NCBI GenBank assembly: GCA_045592225.1
Contig: JAZNUH010000033.1
Coordinates: 1 to 8,028 of the forward strand
Reading direction: 5' to 3'
DNA length: 8,028 bases
Origin: JAZNUH01 sp045592225
GTDB lineage: Bacteria; Bacillota; Clostridia; UMGS1883; UMGS1540
Shown: positions 5,603 through 8,028 of the stretch, one piece after another
Layout: each line of letters starts with the position of its first letter
How positions within the stretch are numbered: the stretch's first letter is position 1
Notes under the pieces: generated by a model
Databases searched by the model: none
Told to the model about the DNA's origin: nothing
Seen by the model: the letters and a program-made list of their open reading frames with translations, nothing else
Translations under genes and position numbers: made by a program

Positions 5603-6590
5603 CTGCCTGCTCTCCTTTCTTGACAGCATCACAGGGTTCGATATCATCGAGAGTGTAGTTAATAAGGGGTGCGCGACTGCCTGCCTCAGCACCTGCCTGA
5701 TATTCACCGTAGAAGCTGTTTATATCCTTAATGAATTTTCTGTTGAGAAGGTGCAGAGGAATATTCTGGGGACAAACTCTTGAACATTCTCCGCAGTCTG
5801 TGCAACGTCCTGCAACGTGGAATGCACGTATAACATGGAACATCTTTTCTTCAAAGCTGTCGGATATAGCCTTGTTTTCAACACCCGATTCGGGGTTGCC
5901 GAATACACACTTTTCACAAGTACAAGCGGGGCATATATCACGGCATGCGTTACATCTTATGCAGCGGGACAGTTCGTTCTGCCAGAATGCAAATCTTTCG
6001 TCCTCTGTCATAGCTTCAAGATGGGCAACCTCGTCAAAGCGTGCAGATTCCAAAACCTCTCCTTCATCGCCTAAAAGCTCGTCGTAAGCCACGTGCTTTT
6101 TGCTCTTGCAAACCTCACATCTGCCTTCGAGTACGTCCTTTGCGGCAATTTTCTTAACTCCGTCATAAAGTGTGTTTACAACAATTTCGTCACCCTCGGA
6201 GGTAATATCTAAAATACCGTCGCCGATGATTGCCTTTATTTTGGCAACATCTGCCATACCCTCACAGGGAATACCGATTGCATAAACCTTTTCTCTGTCA
6301 AAACGGTGTTCGGTTAAAAGCTGGTTAAAGCTGTAGGTGTCACAGGGCTTTAAGAATACGGCAACCTTGCCTTCCTTGCCTGTTTCCTTTATAAGATACT
6401 TTGAAAAGTTTGCACCGCAGAAATCCGAGAATACAAAATCCTTTTCAAGTTCTTCTGCGCTACCGAATACAGCGGGAGTTACATCGTAGGAAAACTCGCC
6501 CGCCTTCCAGCCCAGTACACGGTCAACAGTACCGTTTGCCAGCAGTTCGGTTGCTTTTTTAATGAGCATATCTCTGCTTATCGTTTGCAT
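5595..6590 (-). CDS. FlxC-like 4Fe-4S dicluster protein (FrhB/FdhB-related)
   Basis: 331-residue iron-sulfur protein related to the F420-hydrogenase/formate dehydrogenase beta (FrhB/FdhB) group. The N-terminal part has the LKPCDTYSFNQL (80-91) and AIGIPCEGM (104-112) segments typical of that domain, plus a CEVC pair (158-161). Two ferredoxin motifs follow: C210, C213, C216, C220 with Pro (CX2CX2CX3CP), then C263, C266, C269, C273 with Pro. Between them a further ACTCEKC cluster (C223, C225, C228) adds three cysteines, so an additional metal site or disulfide is possible. No membrane segment is seen. It is expected to relay electrons between the flavin reductase and the HdrA/MvhD unit. The ATG at 6590 has GGAGGA at 6597-6602 with 6-base spacing and overlaps the mvhD-like gene by 13 bases. 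The family is clear at the domain level; the exact subunit equivalence to FlxC is inferred from order. Confidence 0.84.
   Translation of the reverse strand: MQTISRDMLIKKATELLANGTVDRVLGWKAGEFSYDVTPAVFGSAEELEKDFVFSDFCGANFSKYLIKETGKEGKVAVFLKPCDTYSFNQLLTEHRFDREKVYAIGIPCEGMADVAKIKAIIGDGILDITSEGDEIVVNTLYDGVKKIAAKDVLEGRCEVCKSKKHVAYDELLGDEGEVLESARFDEVAHLEAMTEDERFAFWQNELSRCIRCNACRDICPACTCEKCVFGNPESGVENKAISDSFEEKMFHVIRAFHVAGRCTDCGECSRVCPQNIPLHLLNRKFIKDINSFYGEYQAGAEAGSRAPLINYTLDDIEPCDAVKKGEQADA
5612..5617 (-). promoter_or_regulatory. Ribosome binding site that decides the FlxB-like start
   Basis: AAGGAG on the minus strand, 9 bases before the ATG at 5600-5602. This supports a 340-residue protein rather than the 375-residue reading from 5707. 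Confidence 0.65.
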
Positions 6591-7015
6591 CGCAAGTCCT
6601 CCAATCTCTTGTTTTCTCCCAGAGCCGCAACGGCTTGGGTAAATTCGTTCATAGTTGCCGCAAATTTAGCACCTTCAGCGGCAGAAACCCATTCAACACG
6701 GGTACGTTCCTTTTCAATACCTAGGTAGTTGAGCATGGAAAAGAGCAGTGCCATTCTTCTTCTTGTGTAGTAGTTACCTGTTGTGTAATGGCAGTCACCG
6801 GGGTGGCATCCGCAAAGGATAACACCGTCAGCACCGCGCTGGAATGCACGCAGTATAAACATGGGGTTTACACGGCAGGAACAGGGAACTTTTATAATCT
6901 TAACATTGTCGGGGTAGCTCAAGCGGTTGTTACCTGCAAGGTCAGCACCGGCGTATGAGCACCAGTTACAGCAAAATGCCACAATTAAAGGCTTGTATTC
7001 TCCGTTTACTTGCAT
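6578..7015 (-). CDS. mvhD: MvhD/FlxD-type [2Fe-2S] electron-transfer protein
   Basis: 145-residue protein of the methyl-viologen-reducing hydrogenase delta family, which docks onto HdrA and hands it electrons from a hydrogenase, formate dehydrogenase or Flx-type NADH module. Diagnostic segments are FCCNWCSYAGADLAG (14-28), KVPC (42-45), RGADGVILCGCHPGDCHY (60-77) and GNYYTRRR (80-87), and the length is normal for the family. Candidate cluster ligands are among C15, C16, C19, C45, C68, C70 and C75. The usual VPCSG is VPCSC here (C47, codon TGC where GGC is usual), an extra cysteine beside the cluster region. The gene overlaps hdrA by 10 bases, and GGAGGTG at 7024-7030 lies 8 bases before its start. 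No hydrogenase genes are present, so the partner is most likely the Flx-like set downstream. Confidence 0.93.
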   Translation of the reverse strand: MQVNGEYKPLIVAFCCNWCSYAGADLAGNNRLSYPDNVKIIKVPCSCRVNPMFILRAFQRGADGVILCGCHPGDCHYTTGNYYTRRRMALLFSMLNYLGIEKERTRVEWVSAAEGAKFAATMNEFTQAVAALGENKRLEDLRCKR

Positions 7016-8028
7016 ATTGCATCCACCTCCGCCATAATTTGTTTACCTGCGAAACCACGAAGGTCCATAGCGCCTGAAGGACAGGCAACTGTGCAGGCAC
7101 CGCAGCCCTGACATACCGCTTCGTTAACAGAGGCAACTCTTCTTACCTTTGTTGTTCTGTCGGGCATACGGAATTCTTTGTCAACATAAGTGATAGCACC
7201 GTAAGCACAAACCTTTTCACAGGATGAGCATCCGTTACACATAAGCTCGTTGGAGTGAGCAATACAGGGGTTACCTGTGAGCTTATCCTTGGCGAGCAGT
7301 CCGATAACCTTTGCAGCTGCCGCAGAAGCCTGGGAAACTGTTTCGGGAATATCCTTGGGTCCCTGACATACACCTGAGAGGAATACGCCGGCTGTGGGAC
7401 TTTCAACAGGACGGAGCTTGGGATGTGCTTCTGTGAAGAAGTCGTTTGTATCCATACTTGCGGTAAGCTGTGTAGCCAGTGAACGTGCTGTCTTGTCAGG
7501 CTCGATAGCTGCTGCCAAAACAACCAGGTCAGCATCAATCTTAAGCTGCTTGTCAGCCAAAAGGTCAGAAGCCTGAACTACAAGCTTGTCACCCTCGGGC
7601 ATAACCTTACCAACCATACCCTTAATGTAGTGTACGCCGTATTCTTCAACTGCACGGCGGTAGAACTCGTCAAAGTTCTTACCCGGTGTACGAACATCAA
7701 TGTAGAATACATAAACGTCGGTATCGGGGTACTTATCTCTTACAAGCATTGCATGCTTTGCTGTGTACATACAGCAAATCTTGGAGCAGTATTCCTTGCC
7801 CTTTTCCGCATCAGCAGAGCAACGTGAGCCAACACACTGTACAAATACAATTGTGTGGGGGTGCTTGCCGTCGGAGGGTCTTAAAAGCTTACCTGCTGTG
7901 GGACCTGCCGCATTTGTCAGTCTTTCAAATTCGAGGGATGTGATAACATCCTTGGACTGATTGTATGCAAACTCGTCAAATTTGTCCATACTGATGGGAT
8001 TGTAGCCTGTAGCGGCAACAATTGCACC
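7006..8028 (-). CDS. hdrA: HdrA, flavin-dependent heterodisulfide reductase subunit A (C-terminal half, N-terminus beyond right edge)
   Basis: FAD and iron-sulfur subunit that splits electron pairs in Hdr-type complexes, sending one branch to ferredoxin. The frame is open to the right edge: residues encoded by 7990-8028 continue the family match (IVAATGYNP), so the ATG at 7989 is internal and not the start. About 340 residues are visible of a family usually near 650. In visible numbering, VITSLEFERL is at 28-37, GPTAGKLLRPSDGK at 42-55, and QCVGSR (64-69) with YCSKICCMYTAK (80-91) supplies the cysteines of the flavin-proximal [4Fe-4S] cluster. The lysine after CCMY sits where HdrA has a conserved flavin-contacting Lys. 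The flavin domain ends near AGVFLSGVCQGPKDIPETV. A C-terminal two-cluster ferredoxin follows (C264, C267, C270, C274 and C306, C309, C312, C316), the likely ferredoxin-reducing branch. It is the most upstream visible gene of the operon; what precedes it is unknown. Confidence 0.94.
   Translation of the reverse strand, partial: GAIVAATGYNPISMDKFDEFAYNQSKDVITSLEFERLTNAAGPTAGKLLRPSDGKHPHTIVFVQCVGSRCSADAEKGKEYCSKICCMYTAKHAMLVRDKYPDTDVYVFYIDVRTPGKNFDEFYRRAVEEYGVHYIKGMVGKVMPEGDKLVVQASDLLADKQLKIDADLVVLAAAIEPDKTARSLATQLTASMDTNDFFTEAHPKLRPVESPTAGVFLSGVCQGPKDIPETVSQASAAAAKVIGLLAKDKLTGNPCIAHSNELMCNGCSSCEKVCAYGAITYVDKEFRMPDRTTKVRRVASVNEAVCQGCGACTVACPSGAMDLRGFAGKQIMAEVDAICK

Noticed and set aside
4580..5707. 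Longer 375-residue version of the FlxB-like protein starting at 5707
   Set aside because: The added 35 residues fall wholly within the upstream gene and lack family similarity, while the ATG at 5602 has a well-spaced AAGGAG site.
7006..7989. HdrA starting at the ATG at 7989 as a complete 327-residue protein
   Set aside because: The frame stays open to the right edge and the residues before that ATG continue the HdrA match, so the gene is truncated by the window, not short.
3060..8028. Methanogen-type heterodisulfide reductase or thiol:fumarate reductase operon
   Set aside because: No CCG-domain (HdrB) protein or domain is found in the window, no hydrogenase is encoded, and the ribosome binding sites and repeats point to a bacterial Firmicute.
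1..8028. CRISPR arrays, tRNA or rRNA genes, phage or transposase genes
   Set aside because: Nothing of these kinds was recognised on either strand; the repeats seen are isolated hairpins, not regularly spaced units.

Overview
The window reads almost entirely on the minus strand. It looks like the chromosome of a strictly anaerobic Firmicute, probably a gut Clostridia/Oscillospirales member. The reasons are strong AGGAGG ribosome binding sites, moderate GC, a complete absence of respiratory membrane subunits, HdrA/MvhD-type flavin and iron-sulfur proteins, and an intergenic twin-hairpin repeat of a kind I associate with gut Clostridia. The taxonomic placement is an inference, not a match to a database.

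Right to left, in the direction of transcription, positions 8028 to 1452 hold one tight operon of seven genes: the C-terminal half of hdrA (cut by the window edge), an mvhD/flxD-type [2Fe-2S] protein, two ferredoxin-type proteins of FlxC-like and FlxB-like character, a FlxA-like FAD/NAD(P)H reductase with a C-terminal [2Fe-2S] site, an iron-sulfur subunit of succinate dehydrogenase/fumarate reductase type, and a fumarate reductase flavoprotein. The first five genes overlap by 4 to 13 bases. The last two are separated by 15 and 12 bases, with their ribosome binding sites lying directly at or over the preceding stop.

The arrangement suggests a cytoplasmic machine. NAD(P)H would be oxidised by the FlxA-like subunit and electrons passed via the ferredoxin-like subunits and MvhD to HdrA. 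HdrA is the flavin-based electron-bifurcating subunit in heterodisulfide reductases. The usual HdrB (CCG-domain) acceptor module is not seen here; a soluble fumarate reductase pair occupies its place. The simplest hypothesis is a soluble NADH:fumarate reductase coupled to ferredoxin reduction (or the reverse reaction). This is inferred from gene content and motifs only.

Positions 892 to 1451 are intergenic. They hold a terminator-like twin-hairpin repeat just after the operon, then a stretch of about 270 bases with several strong stem-loops that looks like a non-coding, possibly repeated, element, and finally an AT-rich palindrome and an extended -10 promoter for the next gene.

Positions 1 to 891 carry the first 297 codons of an aspartate:alanine exchanger (AspT/YidE/YbjL/SucE) family transporter that runs off the left edge. 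Members of this family export succinate or exchange dicarboxylates, which would fit a neighbouring fumarate reductase that makes succinate.
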